The position numbers were made by a program, and so were the translations under genes. This document shows positions 8,313 through 18,558 of a DNA stretch of 64,000 bases, piece by piece. This DNA is from Pyropia haitanensis (lineage: Eukaryota > Rhodophyta > Bangiophyceae > Bangiales > Bangiaceae). The stretch is from NCBI GenBank assembly GCA_008729055.1, contig SDUX01000004.1:5720559-5784558 (forward strand), read 5' to 3'. Under the pieces are notes generated by a model. It had not been told where the DNA came from, did no database searches, and saw only the letters and a list, made by a program, of their open reading frames with translations. Positions within the stretch are counted from its first letter, which is position 1, and every line of letters begins with the position of its first letter.

Positions 8313-10962
8313 CGTGAAGGTCACCAGGGGTATAGCGGGGGGAGGTTCCCAGAGACGTGGGCAACAACTGCGGGGGTGACCTAGCTGGGGGAGCAGCGCT
8401 CGATGTTCTCGCGCAGGCCCAGATAAGCTGCCTCCGCCACTGGCGCTCTGCAACGGGACGTTGACGCCCCCGTCCGATTCCACGCACGCCGTTGATGTCC
8501 CCGATCATGGCCAAGGGGCGGTGCCGGCACACGCTCTCGCGCGTGTCACCCTCCCCGCCGAAATGATTGTCACGTATTGTGGGACCAATCGTCAACGGGA
8601 AGGGGGTGCGGTCATCTCGCCACACATCGATGACTGGTGGACCGCCATACGCACCACTGCGGGCTGAGCGCCGTCGCCGACACCACGAAAAACGAGCTAC
8701 CGGGCCCGAGGACGCGCGCTCCCTGCACCACCCGACTACGTTGAACTGTCGGTCGAGGCCCGCGGCCGTGGCGAGCCAACCCCGGGTGCTGCGCTGCGAC
8801 CAAGCGGGCCCGGTGCGCGTCCTGGGTGGTCCCCGGTCAAGCCATCACGTTGTCCACCGTTCACGTCAAATCACACGAGCCGGGCGAGCCATGGGAACAC
8901 TGGCATCATAGAGGATTGGTCTCTGGTGGCGCATGTTCCATGATCAGATGGAAATCCTGTGAAGGACCAGATGGAGCGTATAGCTCTCCGCCTGTCAGGG
9001 GGTCCGCTGGGTTGGATGGCGGACATCGCAGGAGTTGGGGGGGACGACCTCCAGCAGGAATTTCCTATCGTGGACCCATTTTGGAGGGACGAGAGTTCCC
9101 CATTGGCTGATCCATGCAGAACCTTGCGCGACTCCACGAATCTTGCTGTTGGATGCAAGGACAGACGATACCGCCTCGTAACGGTGCGCAGCGGAACGAT
9201 GTGACACCCACGAACAGGGCAAGCCACACCACAAGTCAACAGTTGGGTGCCATCAAGACAGCTGGCCTGCTTGCCGGGCGGCACCCAGCCTGACACTAGA
9301 GGCTCCGCGCAAGGCTCCGACTCAGGCCCTAGTGCTGGGGCTGTGGTACGTCCGGTGCCAGCCAGAGCACGAAGTGTCGGGGACGTGATGGCTGATGGGC
9401 CGCCCGCTGTGGACTCGTCGGCGAAGTCGCAGCGGCCATTGATGGAGGCGGATGGGGAAAGCTGCGTAGCCGCCGCATCCTTTTGATGCGACACCTTTGA
9501 CTGTGGCCAGTGGAGAGGAAGAGGCTTGTCCTATAGCAGAGGGCGTGGTGCTGTCGGGCTTTTGATGAGATAGCTAGCGGGCTAGGATTTCGTAGAGCTA
9601 CAGGGGCCGATGCCTGTCCAAGACACAGAGAAGAAAGCAGGGAAACGGCCTGCTCGCTTCGCAGGTTGCAGGGACGGAGCGAACTAGCCGCGACCGGGGC
9701 GCGTCGCTGTGGCTGGCGGGCGAGACGCACTGCCGGCGGGTGCCCTCCCGGCGGCCATGGCCGGCCACCCGCCGCGTCGCCCCACCTCGTCTCGAGCCAT
9801 ACCTCGCTTACTTCAACACCACCAACACTGCTGATGGGCGGAAGCTGCGATGGGTGGGCGCCCGCAGAGGCTATGGGCGTTCCAGCACTCTCCATGGACC
9901 GGGTGTGCGACTTTTGGCCTGCGGACTACTGACTGGGGCGTGCCGGTGGCGGCGCCCCCGGCACGGCGGCTGGGTGACGCTGCGAGGAACACGAGCAGTG
10001 TGGTCCCGTGACACTGGTGCTCCTGGGTAGCCTGCGCGCGGCCTTCCGCTGCAAGGACCGCACCCCGGGTGGCCGACAAAGGGCGGCGGGCGGCGGTAAT
10101 TGAGGGGAGGCGCCGTGTTGCTTCGACGGACGCTGGTTACTCGTTTTTGTCACGTCCGAGGTGCACGCGCCGCTGGATCCGATAGTGGCTTTCGGGGAGG
10201 CGTGTATCTGCAAGAGCGTCTCCGTGGGCGCGCTGTGCGCCGCGGTTGGCAGCAACTGGCGTTTGGGTGCAACTGGCGTTGCTGCAATGAGCAGCCCAGG
10301 TCGTCAGAGGCCCGGTTGGCGTCGCGATAGGGGCACTCGTACTCGTGATCCTCCACCGCTTGGCCGTCAACCTGTTCTGAGCGCGGTGCCGAGCTTGTGT
10401 AGTGGAGAGGGTGGGCAGCTATGGGGCCGACGGTGCACGCGCGACGCGTGTCGCTGGTGCAGACGGTGCGACGGGGGGGGCGGGGAGGGGCGGCACGTGG
10501 CGGCGCGTGCCGACTGCGGCGGGGAAGGAAGTGCCCGCCGCGGCCGCTGCGGGTGGCACTCACGCTCCGCAGTGCGGGTGACGCGGCGGGGTTGGTCGTC
10601 CGGCGGTGGTATGCGGGGGTCGCTGGCCGTGTGAGCGCGATCCTTTGCACGGTCGACACACGCCGTACGGTACTGCCGCGATCGTTTGTACCCGCTTCCC
10701 TCCCTCCCGTGGGCAGGCGGGTACGCGCTGCCCATCCGCCCGCGCTGGGAGCGCACACATACACGTAGTGACAGCATCGCGCAGGCCGGGGAATCAACGC
10801 GGACTCGACAATGCAAGTGGCAACACGCGCAGGCACGCCGTCGTCTCCCGAGCGCGCACCAGCACCCAGCTGTCCATAGACGCGCGAGCACCGCCTCATC
10901 CGCCCGTTCAGACACGCTGTGCGCATGGCGGCCTGGCCCGGCTCGTCCTCTTCCCCATGACG
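8313..10962. other. intergenic, no gene recognised
   Basis: This 2.6 kb has mixed composition. Open frames of 100-250 codons (for example minus-strand 8871-9494 and 9329-9895) resemble no family and lack the codon bias of neighbouring genes. No inverted or direct repeat of note was found by eye. An unrecognised lineage-specific gene cannot be excluded. Confidence 0.4.
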
Positions 10963-12696
10963 CTACCCCCCTCGGCCCCCACACACACGCCGGTACTGAC
11001 GGACGAGCGCCTCGGCAGCAAACTCGGCGAGCGCGTACACCGACGACATGGGCCCCGCCGACCGCGGCATGGTCGGCACCGCCGACGCGTCCACCACCCA
11101 TAGGTTGGTAAACCCCTTGACGCGCAGCCGGTCGTCAAGGACGGCGCCCACAGCACAGCCGCCCACCAGATGCAGACCGGACATGGCGGCGGCCCGCACG
11201 TACGTGTCGGTCACGGGCGTCGCATTCCGTGGCGGCACAACGATGGACATCCCAAAGCCCGGACGAAACGCAGCCACTGCGGCCTGCAGCTGCCGCACGC
11301 ACGCGAGGAGCGTCGCCACGTCCCGCTCGTCGCCGAGCAGGTTGGTCTCGACCACCGGCGGCGCTGCCGGTGGCGCCCCCGCCGCCGCTACCCGCAGCCG
11401 CCCCGTCGACGCCGGGTTGGCCAGGCACGCCACGGAGAAGCGCGGCACCCCCGCCGGCCCGCTCAGCGGCGCAAACGACGCGGACGCGTAGCCGCCGCGG
11501 CCCACCGTCCAACGGGACAGGCCCGCCGTCTGGGCGGTCGCGAGGAGCCCGCCGCGGCCGGCCCGCCACCGCGCGCGCGTGGCGGGCAGCGCCACCGCGG
11601 TGGCGTTGTTGACCCGCGCCAGCGGCACGCCGGTGTACTCGCCAATGACGGTGGCAGAAGATCGCGCCTGGACGCGCTCGCCGACGGGGAGGTCCACCAC
11701 TGGCGGGATGCCAGCGTCGCGCAGCGCCTGCGCGGGGCCAATGCCCGACCGGTGCAGCAGCGGCGCCGAGCCATACGGGCCCGCCGCGACGAGGACGCCG
11801 CGGCGGGCAGAGAGGGTGCGTGCCGTGGCTGCCATCCCCGCCCCCGCTCTGGACGACGGCACGTACTCCACGCCCGCCACGGCGGTCGGGCGGCGGCGGC
11901 CCGGGGCGGTCCGCCGGTAGAGCAGCTTGGTGACCGTCACCCCCTGGAGGACCCGCAGGTTGGCCGCACACGCCCCCGCCAGCGCCGGCTCCACATACGC
12001 CGCGCACGCGTCGGCACGGCGGCCGTCACGGGTCACCGCGAGCGGGTGCACCCACGAGCCACGCTGCGGCGGCGGCGTCACGCCCGGCGATCCATCCACG
12101 CGTGGCAGCCCTGCCGCGGCGGCCGCGTCGAACCAGTCGTTGGCGTACGCATGACGGAGGCCCGGCGGCGGCACCGCCGCGCTGACCGTCCTTGCGGCGC
12201 GCGCATAGTAGGCCGCCGCGGTGGACGCGTTGAGCCCCGCCACGCCCCACCCGCCCGCGCCGGCACCCGTCGGCTCGGACCACTGCGCCCCGTTGATTGC
12301 CGACGAGCCGCCCAGCGTTGTGCCCGTCAGCAGCAGCACGGGCCGGCCGCCGAGCCCGGGGTTGGCCGCTGACGGGAACGCCGCCGTCAGCGTCGGCGTC
12401 CGCCACGCGGCGCCCGTATTACGCGGCGCGCGCACGAGGAACTCTTCCGTCGCGTTGCGCGGAGCGCCGCGCTCGAGGAGCGCGATGCGGGCGCGGGGGA
12501 GGCCCGCGCAGAGGCGGGCGGCGACGGCACAGCCCGCGGTGCCACCGCCAACAATGACAAAGTCGGGTGGGGCGGGGGGGGACGCTCGCGACGCTGCGGC
12601 AGGGGCCGCAAAGGCAGCGGCGACGGCCGTGAGCACCGCGGCGGCGGTGGCGGCAATGACGGCCGCCGACCGGCGGCGCAATACCAGGGACCCCAT
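10963..12696 (-). CDS. GMC-family FAD oxidoreductase, secreted
   Basis: This 577-residue member of the glucose-methanol-choline oxidoreductase family is complete in one frame. The N-terminus is a signal peptide or anchor (basic residues, then an Ala/Val-rich stretch to about residue 38). The FAD-binding motif follows with DFVIVGGGTAGCAVAARLC and the acidic LLERGAP. The GMC signature 1 region is seen as TGTTLGGSSAINGAQW. The C-terminal domain has SGLHLVGGCAVGAVLDD and LRVKGFTNLWVVDASAVPTM, where the family's catalytic His lies. Family members oxidise alcohols or act as lyases on cyanohydrins; the substrate is not evident. It is transcribed in the same direction as the amine oxidase, but 2.6 kb away. 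The start codon sits at the head of the signal peptide. Confidence 0.9.
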   Translation of the reverse strand: MGSLVLRRRSAAVIAATAAAVLTAVAAAFAAPAAASRASPPAPPDFVIVGGGTAGCAVAARLCAGLPRARIALLERGAPRNATEEFLVRAPRNTGAAWRTPTLTAAFPSAANPGLGGRPVLLLTGTTLGGSSAINGAQWSEPTGAGAGGWGVAGLNASTAAAYYARAARTVSAAVPPPGLRHAYANDWFDAAAAAGLPRVDGSPGVTPPPQRGSWVHPLAVTRDGRRADACAAYVEPALAGACAANLRVLQGVTVTKLLYRRTAPGRRRPTAVAGVEYVPSSRAGAGMAATARTLSARRGVLVAAGPYGSAPLLHRSGIGPAQALRDAGIPPVVDLPVGERVQARSSATVIGEYTGVPLARVNNATAVALPATRARWRAGRGGLLATAQTAGLSRWTVGRGGYASASFAPLSGPAGVPRFSVACLANPASTGRLRVAAAGAPPAAPPVVETNLLGDERDVATLLACVRQLQAAVAAFRPGFGMSIVVPPRNATPVTDTYVRAAAMSGLHLVGGCAVGAVLDDRLRVKGFTNLWVVDASAVPTMPRSAGPMSSVYALAEFAAEALVRQYRRVCGGRGG

Positions 12697-14386
12697 GGAG
12701 CGCTGGAGGTCGGGTTGAGGGCAGGCGACGACGGTGTTTGCGCACGGTGTCGTCCCTCACGCACGCTGTCCACGCCTGTTTTGTTTGGGCTGCACTTCGG
12801 TGTCCACCTGCATCGATGACGTGGCCTCTCATCCGCGTCCTTTGCTTCCAAATACTACCGGCTTTCGACCCACCCGGAAACAAGTGCATCGGCAATTCCT
12901 AGCTATTCCCGGGCACGACGGGCCGCCCAGCCCCGGCGCCCATCCCTCTCCTCGTGTGGCGACGACGGCCGCGTCGTCGGGGTACTGGTGGCCGCGCACC
13001 CCGCGTCTGAAAGGGCGCTGATGGTGCACAGTGGCGGAGCGACGCGCGCGTTCCGCCCCATGACGGCGGTGGCTGGTCAAGGTGTGCCACTCCACAAAGC
13101 ATCGCCAGACGGTCAGGTCAACCAGGTCGTGCGGACGCCCGCATATTGGCGCCCACCGCACCCCCACGCCGTAGGCCGCGACGCGCGGTCGTCTCGTTGG
13201 CGGGAGACGGAGCGCTTGACGCCGCGTGACGACATCCCCTCGACCATGCAGAGTGCCACGCTCTTCACGGCGACAGCGACGGCGGCGTCAGCGGCAATGG
13301 GCGTAATTGAGGCGGTGGTGGTGGCGGTGGCGGTGGCGGTAGCTGCGGAGGTCGCAGCGCGCGCAACCATACGCGCCGTCCATCGCCGCGACGCCAACGT
13401 CCTCCGTGGCAGGGACGGCAGTGGCGATGGTGGGCGGCCAGAGGCGGGGGGGCTGCCACCCCCCCCGCCCAGCAGCCGCCCCTGCTCGCTGCCACCACCA
13501 CCCCCCGCCGCGTCGCCCGCCGCCGTAAGCACATCCGCCGCTGCCGCCAGCGGCACAGCTGCCGTCGCCACTGGACGGAGACGCGCCCCGTGGCGCTATG
13601 CCGAGGACTGCAACTACCGCTGCGACCGCCGCCGCGCATGCCCGCCACCTCGTCTGTCGCAGCCAGGGCGCCGCCGTGCGCCACCCCGTCCACGCCGTGG
13701 ACGACGTTTACCGCCGCCACCTCTGCGGCGTCACCCGTCACCTACATGCTGCTGTCATGGGCAAAGTCGCTGCCGAAGCCTTCGCCGCTGTCGATGCCGT
13801 CGCCGCCGCCGTTTCGGTCGTCGTTGCCGGCATCCGCGTCGCCGCCATCAACCTAACTCCGCCCGAGCACCGCCCTCGCCGCGCGACCAGACTCGGTCCC
13901 TCCCCACCCAAGATGGCCACCGATGTCCCCCCCCCCCCCCGGTAATCGGTCACCGCAGAGAAGGTAGGCAGTCGGGGAGGTACGCAGGCGATGGGGTGAG
14001 CAGGCGGGCGGGTGGAGGCGGGTCCAGAGACGGGGGTGGACGGGGGCGGGCGCACGAAGGATCCTCTGACAGAGCGGCAGCCGAGGCAGACCGACTGCGT
14101 TTCCAGGCATCTGAACGAGAAATGACTGCAAAAGTTCGCACGAGATGTTGAACACTTTTGTCGTAAATGACGCGCGCCTCGGGCGGCACAACAAAGCGGT
14201 GGGAGCCTCGTGGGCGAGGCCACGCGGATCTCGGCACGCACCGCAAAGTCCGTGGCCCTTCCACCCACATCTATGCCCACCTGCCCTGCGTGCAGGGCGC
14301 GGGCAAGCGGCGGCGTCGGCAGCCTGCCGCCTGGCGATGCGGCACAGGACTGACAGACCCCGTCCAGCCCGGGGTTACCCGCCCTC
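12697..14386. other. intergenic, at most one doubtful frame
   Basis: Contains upstream DNA of the GMC gene and the doubtful frame at 13246-13945 listed separately. Around 14100-14200 the sequence is less GC-rich and holds nothing recognisable. Confidence 0.4.
13246..13945 (+). CDS. doubtful Ala/Val-rich frame
   Basis: An ATG at 13246 opens a frame with a hydrophobic, Ala/Val-rich N-terminal segment, then low-complexity Pro, Ala and Arg. A second Ala/Val-rich frame ends at 13945. Joining them would need a frame change, for which the C-run near 13460 is one possible place. No family is recognised, and the opposite strand has frames of similar quality. It may be a small membrane or secreted protein or simply chance. 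Confidence 0.18.
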
Positions 14387-14392
14387 TATAAG
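14387..14392 (+). promoter_or_regulatory. TATA box (TATAAG)
   Basis: TATAAG lies 95 bases upstream of the ATG at 14482, in otherwise GC-rich DNA. The spacing fits transcription starting near 14415-14420 with a short leader. Confidence 0.5.
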
Positions 14393-14481
14393 CTCCATGG
14401 CGCGCCCGGCACTCGGACGGGTGGCGGCTTGTGCTCCGCCCTGCACAGCCGGCAGGGCGGGCCGACCGCGGACCTGGCACG

Positions 14482-15267
14482 ATGGCACGTCGCATCACCG
14501 CCTTCCTCCTGTGCGCGCTCTCGGTACATGTGGTGGCCGCCGCGTGTACCACCGTGGCCGCCGACTCCTCTGCGACTGACGGCGAGCAGCCACTGCCCAT
14601 CTCCTCCAGCGGGTGCGCCCTCCTGGCGCCCTACGCACTCATCACCGCGGGCGTGGCGCGCACTACCGCCGCCCACATCAACGGGTCGGTGGCGATAGGT
14701 GGCGCTACGATGGACCAGGCGCTGCCAGCGGGGGACGACCTTGTCGCCGCCGCCACCGTCTCTGCCCGCGCCATCTGCGGGGAGCTGCCCGCTCGGTGCA
14801 ACACGACGGTCACCCACGGTCGCGCCGGTGGGGACGTCATCACCCTCACCGCCCGGGGCGCCACCAATGACGTGCAGTGTGTGGTGGGGACGGCGGACCT
14901 GGAACGGGCGCGGACGGTGCGGCTGGTCGGGACCGCTCCCGCAGCCCTCTTTGTCGTCCTGTCTGGCCGTGGCGTGCAGGAGGGGGCCGGCGGGTGGCGA
15001 CGATTCCCGGGGTTGCTGCGCCTCGATCGGCTGCGGGTGGAGGGCGTAGCGCCGACGCGCACGCTGTGGGTGCCGTGTGGGGTGGGTACACTGCGCCTGC
15101 GCCGCGTCGCTCTGGTGGGGGGGCTCCTGGCGCCGGCGGTGGACGTTCGCGCCGACCGGTCGTCGGTGCGTGGGGGGGTGATCGCCCGGTCATTAGTAGC
15201 GCGGCGAGTCGCCCTGGGGGGGGCCCGCTTTGACTGTGACGCCGTTGTGCCGGGGCGGGTGACCTGA
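14482..15267 (+). CDS. secreted choice-of-anchor-A-like domain protein
   Basis: Predicted 261-residue secreted protein. The start at 14482 gives a clear signal peptide (MARRITAFLLCALSVHVVAA). The mature part starts with LLAPYALITAGVA and HINGSVAIGGATM. It ends with GGLLAPAVDVRADRSSVRGG and VIARSLVARRVALGG, just before the stop. That pattern of an early 'x-G-S-V-A-I-G-G' strand and a late 'LLAP...G-x-V-I-A' strand recalls the bacterial choice-of-anchor A beta-helix domain. It is less like the DUF3494 ice-binding fold, which begins similarly. Cysteines are scattered (about seven) and may form disulfides. No anchor or sorting motif follows; the protein simply ends. Function is unknown; a wall, adhesion or matrix role is inferred only from the family. 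Confidence 0.75.
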   Translation: MARRITAFLLCALSVHVVAAACTTVAADSSATDGEQPLPISSSGCALLAPYALITAGVARTTAAHINGSVAIGGATMDQALPAGDDLVAAATVSARAICGELPARCNTTVTHGRAGGDVITLTARGATNDVQCVVGTADLERARTVRLVGTAPAALFVVLSGRGVQEGAGGWRRFPGLLRLDRLRVEGVAPTRTLWVPCGVGTLRLRRVALVGGLLAPAVDVRADRSSVRGGVIARSLVARRVALGGARFDCDAVVPGRVT

Positions 15268-15576
15268 GGGGGGGGGGACGCTGACCGCGGGCGCCTGTGC
15301 GAGAGTCGGCCAACCAGCGGCGGGTGTTTGAGCGCGTGAAGAAGGATGCTTGAGCAACCGCGTTGCCCGTCGCCAAACTGCCGGGGAGGAGACAGGACGG
15401 AGATCTCGCCAGCGTGCCGTCGAAGGGGCGCAGCCAACGTAGGGAAATCAGGGAAGGACAGGTAGGTGGTGGCGCTGAACGTGCAGAGCTGGCCTGTGCC
15501 CTCTGGGTGTGTGTTTGTGCGTCAGCACGTGCAGAGACCCGTGAGGACGGAAAACCGTTCGGAGGTAGATTAGAGG
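15268..15576. other. intergenic, nothing recognised
   Basis: This is the 3' flank of the secreted protein gene. No repeat or gene was seen. Confidence 0.5.
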
Positions 15577-16203
15577 ATGTCGATCGGTGAGCCAAAAAGC
15601 TATATCCAAAAAGCTATTTCTTTTTGGCTCCAGCAGAGCGCATGTCTATTGGTGTGGAGCTATTTTTAACTTTTCCGCCACAAGTTCTGAAGTCCAAATT
15701 GTGGTGGAGACTGGACGAGCACCGCTGCACGCCAGAGGCTGCTCCCATCCCGGACCGGCCTGTGCCACACCCTGCCGGTCTTCTGCACCATCATCCCCGC
15801 TCCCCCCCCCCCTCTCCCGATCCCCATCCGCGGTCTACGTGGTCACCGTGGAGCACCCCTTCCCAATTACCCCAGCTTGTCTTGCGGGATAGAGGGTGGA
15901 TGAGCATGAATGACAAGCGAGGGAGTATGCAGCTCTTCTGGGGGGATAGAAAAGGGTGGGTGCCGCAAGGGCGGGCAGCCAGGCGCTGGCCGCGATGCTG
16001 CTCTGTCAAAGAAGTCGCGACAACAACTCCAACGGCCGACCCAACACCAGGTGGAATGAACGGGCTCGCGGCGGGGTGAGTCCCCGATCCGCGCATCTGA
16101 TTGGCTTAGCTATAAAGCTTTCCTCTGAGCCATCCTGCAGAATATAGCTCAGAGGATAACTTTTTGGCGCACGGACATAGCTTTTTGGCGCACCGATAGA
16201 CAT
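15577..16203. repeat. inverted-repeat element, MITE-like
   Basis: GATGTCGATCGGTGAGCC (15577-15594), running on into AAAAAGCTATATCC, is matched in reverse complement by 16173-16203 with few mismatches. Further partial copies of the arm, built on CCAAAAAGCTAT and GAGCATGTCTRTCGG, lie at 15604-15660 and 16100-16250. They give a nested inverted structure about 630-680 bp long. The interior is less GC-rich and has no convincing protein. It looks like a non-autonomous DNA transposon; the exact ends and target duplication are unclear. Confidence 0.65.
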
Positions 16204-16344
16204 GCTCTGAGCTAAAAGATGGCTCTTTGGTGCGCCGACAGACATGCTCTCAGTCGTAGATCGCGCATCCGGTTTGCTCCCGCCATCTGTAAGGCCATTC
16301 ACCGACCGGCGTCTTTCTGAACCCGATCGCACGTCCGCAGACAG

Positions 16345-17108
16345 TAGAGAGTTTTGGCAAGTAACTCGACTGTTGTTTCGACGGTATCTCGACTGTACAT
16401 TGCGCCACGTTTCAGAGCTACCGTCGAGATACAGGATTTTTCGACCGTCCCCGACGGTATTCTCGGGATGTACAGTCGGGCCCCGGTGGATCGAGTTGAA
16501 GAACAGCTGTACAATTCAGCCACGTGTCGCGCGTGCGAGGCCCCAAAGGCGGGTGGTTTGGGCCGCCATATGCCGGTACAACCATTTCTGGTACATTGGA
16601 CGCAGCTTGGCTGGCGCTGAGGGACAGGTGGTCTGTCCGTGGTGTCAGTGGGCTTGGCCAAGCGGGCCGATCGTTGTCGTTTTGCGCGCCTTTTTCCCAG
16701 CCCCTTGCACCCACCCTCCCCCCTTTGTTGGCCTTGTGCTGCCTCCACGTCGTGCTGAATATGTCATCCCCGAGCCCTACCACACCTGCAGAGGATGCGT
16801 CGTCTGCGTCCTCGAGGCGGGACCGGCCGTCTACTGGTGGGGTCCGTGAATCGGCGACCAAGAAGTCGCGCCGGCTGTGGCGTCCCACTGGTGGAAGCGA
16901 TCGCAACGACGTGCTGTGTGTGAAAGTGGTGATGGCGCGCCTCGCCTTCCTTTCCGTTCGTGTACAGGACTGTCGCGTTACAGGAAAGTTACTTGCCAAA
17001 ACTCGTTCGAGTCCGCGACGGTAGAAAAAATACGGTATCTCGACTCTTTCCAGATTCCGTCGAGATACAGTCGAAAGCGACCGTCGGATTACTTGCCAAA
17101 ACTCTCTA
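16345..17108. mobile_element. TA-flanked MITE-like DNA transposon
   Basis: GAGAGTTTTGGCAAGTAA begins at 16347 and recurs in exact reverse complement ending at 17106. Both ends are bordered by TA (16345-16346 and 17107-17108), the target duplication typical of Tc1/mariner-like elements. Sub-terminal repeats built on ACGGTATCTCGACTGTA and its complement fill about 130 bp at each end, and a second ACTTGCCAAAACTC lies at about 16990. The centre holds a plus-strand frame starting at about 16758 (MSSPSPTTPAEDASSASSRR and on), Ser/Arg/Lys-rich, which could be the leftover N-terminus of a transposase or a captured gene. No catalytic transposase domain is present, so the element is non-autonomous. Confidence 0.8.
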
Positions 17109-17350
17109 GTGACCAGGCTGGCGACTGTGCTGGCAGGAACCGTCGCTCACCCCTCCCCCCAGAGGCACCCGCCCGCATCATTGCAACGAGGTGCACGTTC
17201 ACCACAAACAACTCGTCATCGGAGTCCCCCGTGGTCGCCATACCCGGGCAGCAGATGCGCTTGCGGAGTCGCCGCACAGCAGTGGGACCATCGCCCGCTT
17301 TTGCTGGAAACGGGGGCATCAGGCACTCCACATCCGAGTGCGGATCACTT

Positions 17351-17533
17351 GCGCAGTGCCTGCTAAACCGTCTCAAAAAAAACCTGCTTTTTCGGTTGCG
17401 GGGCCCCTTGTGGGCTTGCGTCGGACCTTGCTTTCACGCAAGTCAGTCTGCGAGACAAGCAAGATTTTTGTGTGGAGTCCGCTTTTTCCGCAAGTCAGTC
17501 ATTTTTGCGCGGCCCTTTGCGAAAATCTCCCAC
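17351..17533 (-). repeat. dispersed repeat family B, copy 1
   Basis: About 183 bp that recur in the opposite orientation at 46205-46389 with roughly 90% identity by eye. Read on the minus strand it starts GTGGGAGATTTTCGCAAAGG and ends in a run of T followed by GAGACGGTTTAGCAGGCACTGCGC. The same tail ends family A. Several short CTTGCGG/CCGCAAG palindromes occur inside. Confidence 0.85.
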
Positions 17534-18212
17534 GCTGCGACCGTCAACAACCGTCGGAATGCATCCAATCAGAGGCCGGGACGGAACAGGTGTTCGAAGC
17601 CCTGGGCCGTCCTGGGTACCTGGACCAGCGCCGGGTTCTCGCTCTTCCGTTGAGACAGCAGCTGCTCGTTTACCTGCGCGAGCACCGCAGTCGAGCCGCA
17701 CACCACAAAGCGGAGTATTTCTACCTTCTGCCGCAGGCAGTCAGAGTCCGGCTTCTACGCCTCAGTGGATGCCGCTTCCATGGCGATACCTACAGTCGAG
17801 AGCGAGGGGGAAGCGGAGGTGTGCTGAGGGAAGGGGGAGGCGGGAGAGGGAGCTACTATCGGCTGAAGCGAAGTTGACGGCGGGCACCATCCCCGCACCG
17901 CGCCACCGTTACCAGTTACCACAGCCTGCAGTGGCTGCCGCTCCGCAGCGCCCCAAAAAGCCGTGATCACTGCGACCCCCACGGACGAGAACGGGGGGAG
18001 AGCGGACGGGCGCGGGGGAGTGAAGGTGTGGTGGCTACCTGCGGGCAGAGAAGCGGGTGAGCGGAGTGGAGGGGGGGGGGGAAAGAGGGTGCCACCCCTT
18101 CGCGCTACGCCATCCGCCCAAGCCGGGTCGTCAAGCGCCTCGTCAAGGCGTCTCCCTCGACGTCACTTTTCTTACCACCGGGCCCCGCAGAGTGCGAGAG
18201 ATTGTCGCCGCA
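17534..18212. other. intergenic, nothing recognised
   Basis: Short overlapping open frames only, with G-runs near 18070-18085. No family is recognised. Confidence 0.45.
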
Positions 18213-18558
18213 ATGGCCCATGCAGAGGCGACTCCGCAAGATGGTGTGCGGCGACCGCAAGCTACCTTCCGTCATTGCAAACGTCCCAAGGTGCGGATTG
18301 CATGGAGCCCTGCAGTGAAGCGTTTCGGTCCGTTGCCATCGGTGATTTTTTATGGCCAGACAGCTCAGCTCAAGGCGCTTCTGTCCGTATGAGATGAACT
18401 CCGTCGATGGACCGAAAGGCACCCATGAAAATGAAAAACAAGAAACCTGCGAAAAATCGGGGCTCACAAGGTCGAAACAGACGGTGACAACCGTTTGCGG
18501 GCCGGCCCAAGCAATGGAAAAGCATGAATTTCTTGAGACGGTTTAGCAGGCACTGCGC
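18213..18558 (+). repeat. dispersed repeat family A, copy 2
   Basis: Second copy of the repeat at 631-981, same orientation, about 346 bp. Differences are scattered single substitutions and small indels, including a 4-bp difference in the GGCCGGCC(GGCC) segment. This indicates old or diverging insertions rather than a recent segmental duplication. The flanks are unrelated to those of copy 1. Confidence 0.85.

Noticed and set aside
8871..9494. Possible 207-residue protein
   Set aside because: Composition resembles random GC-rich translation and nothing conserved is seen; left as unannotated.
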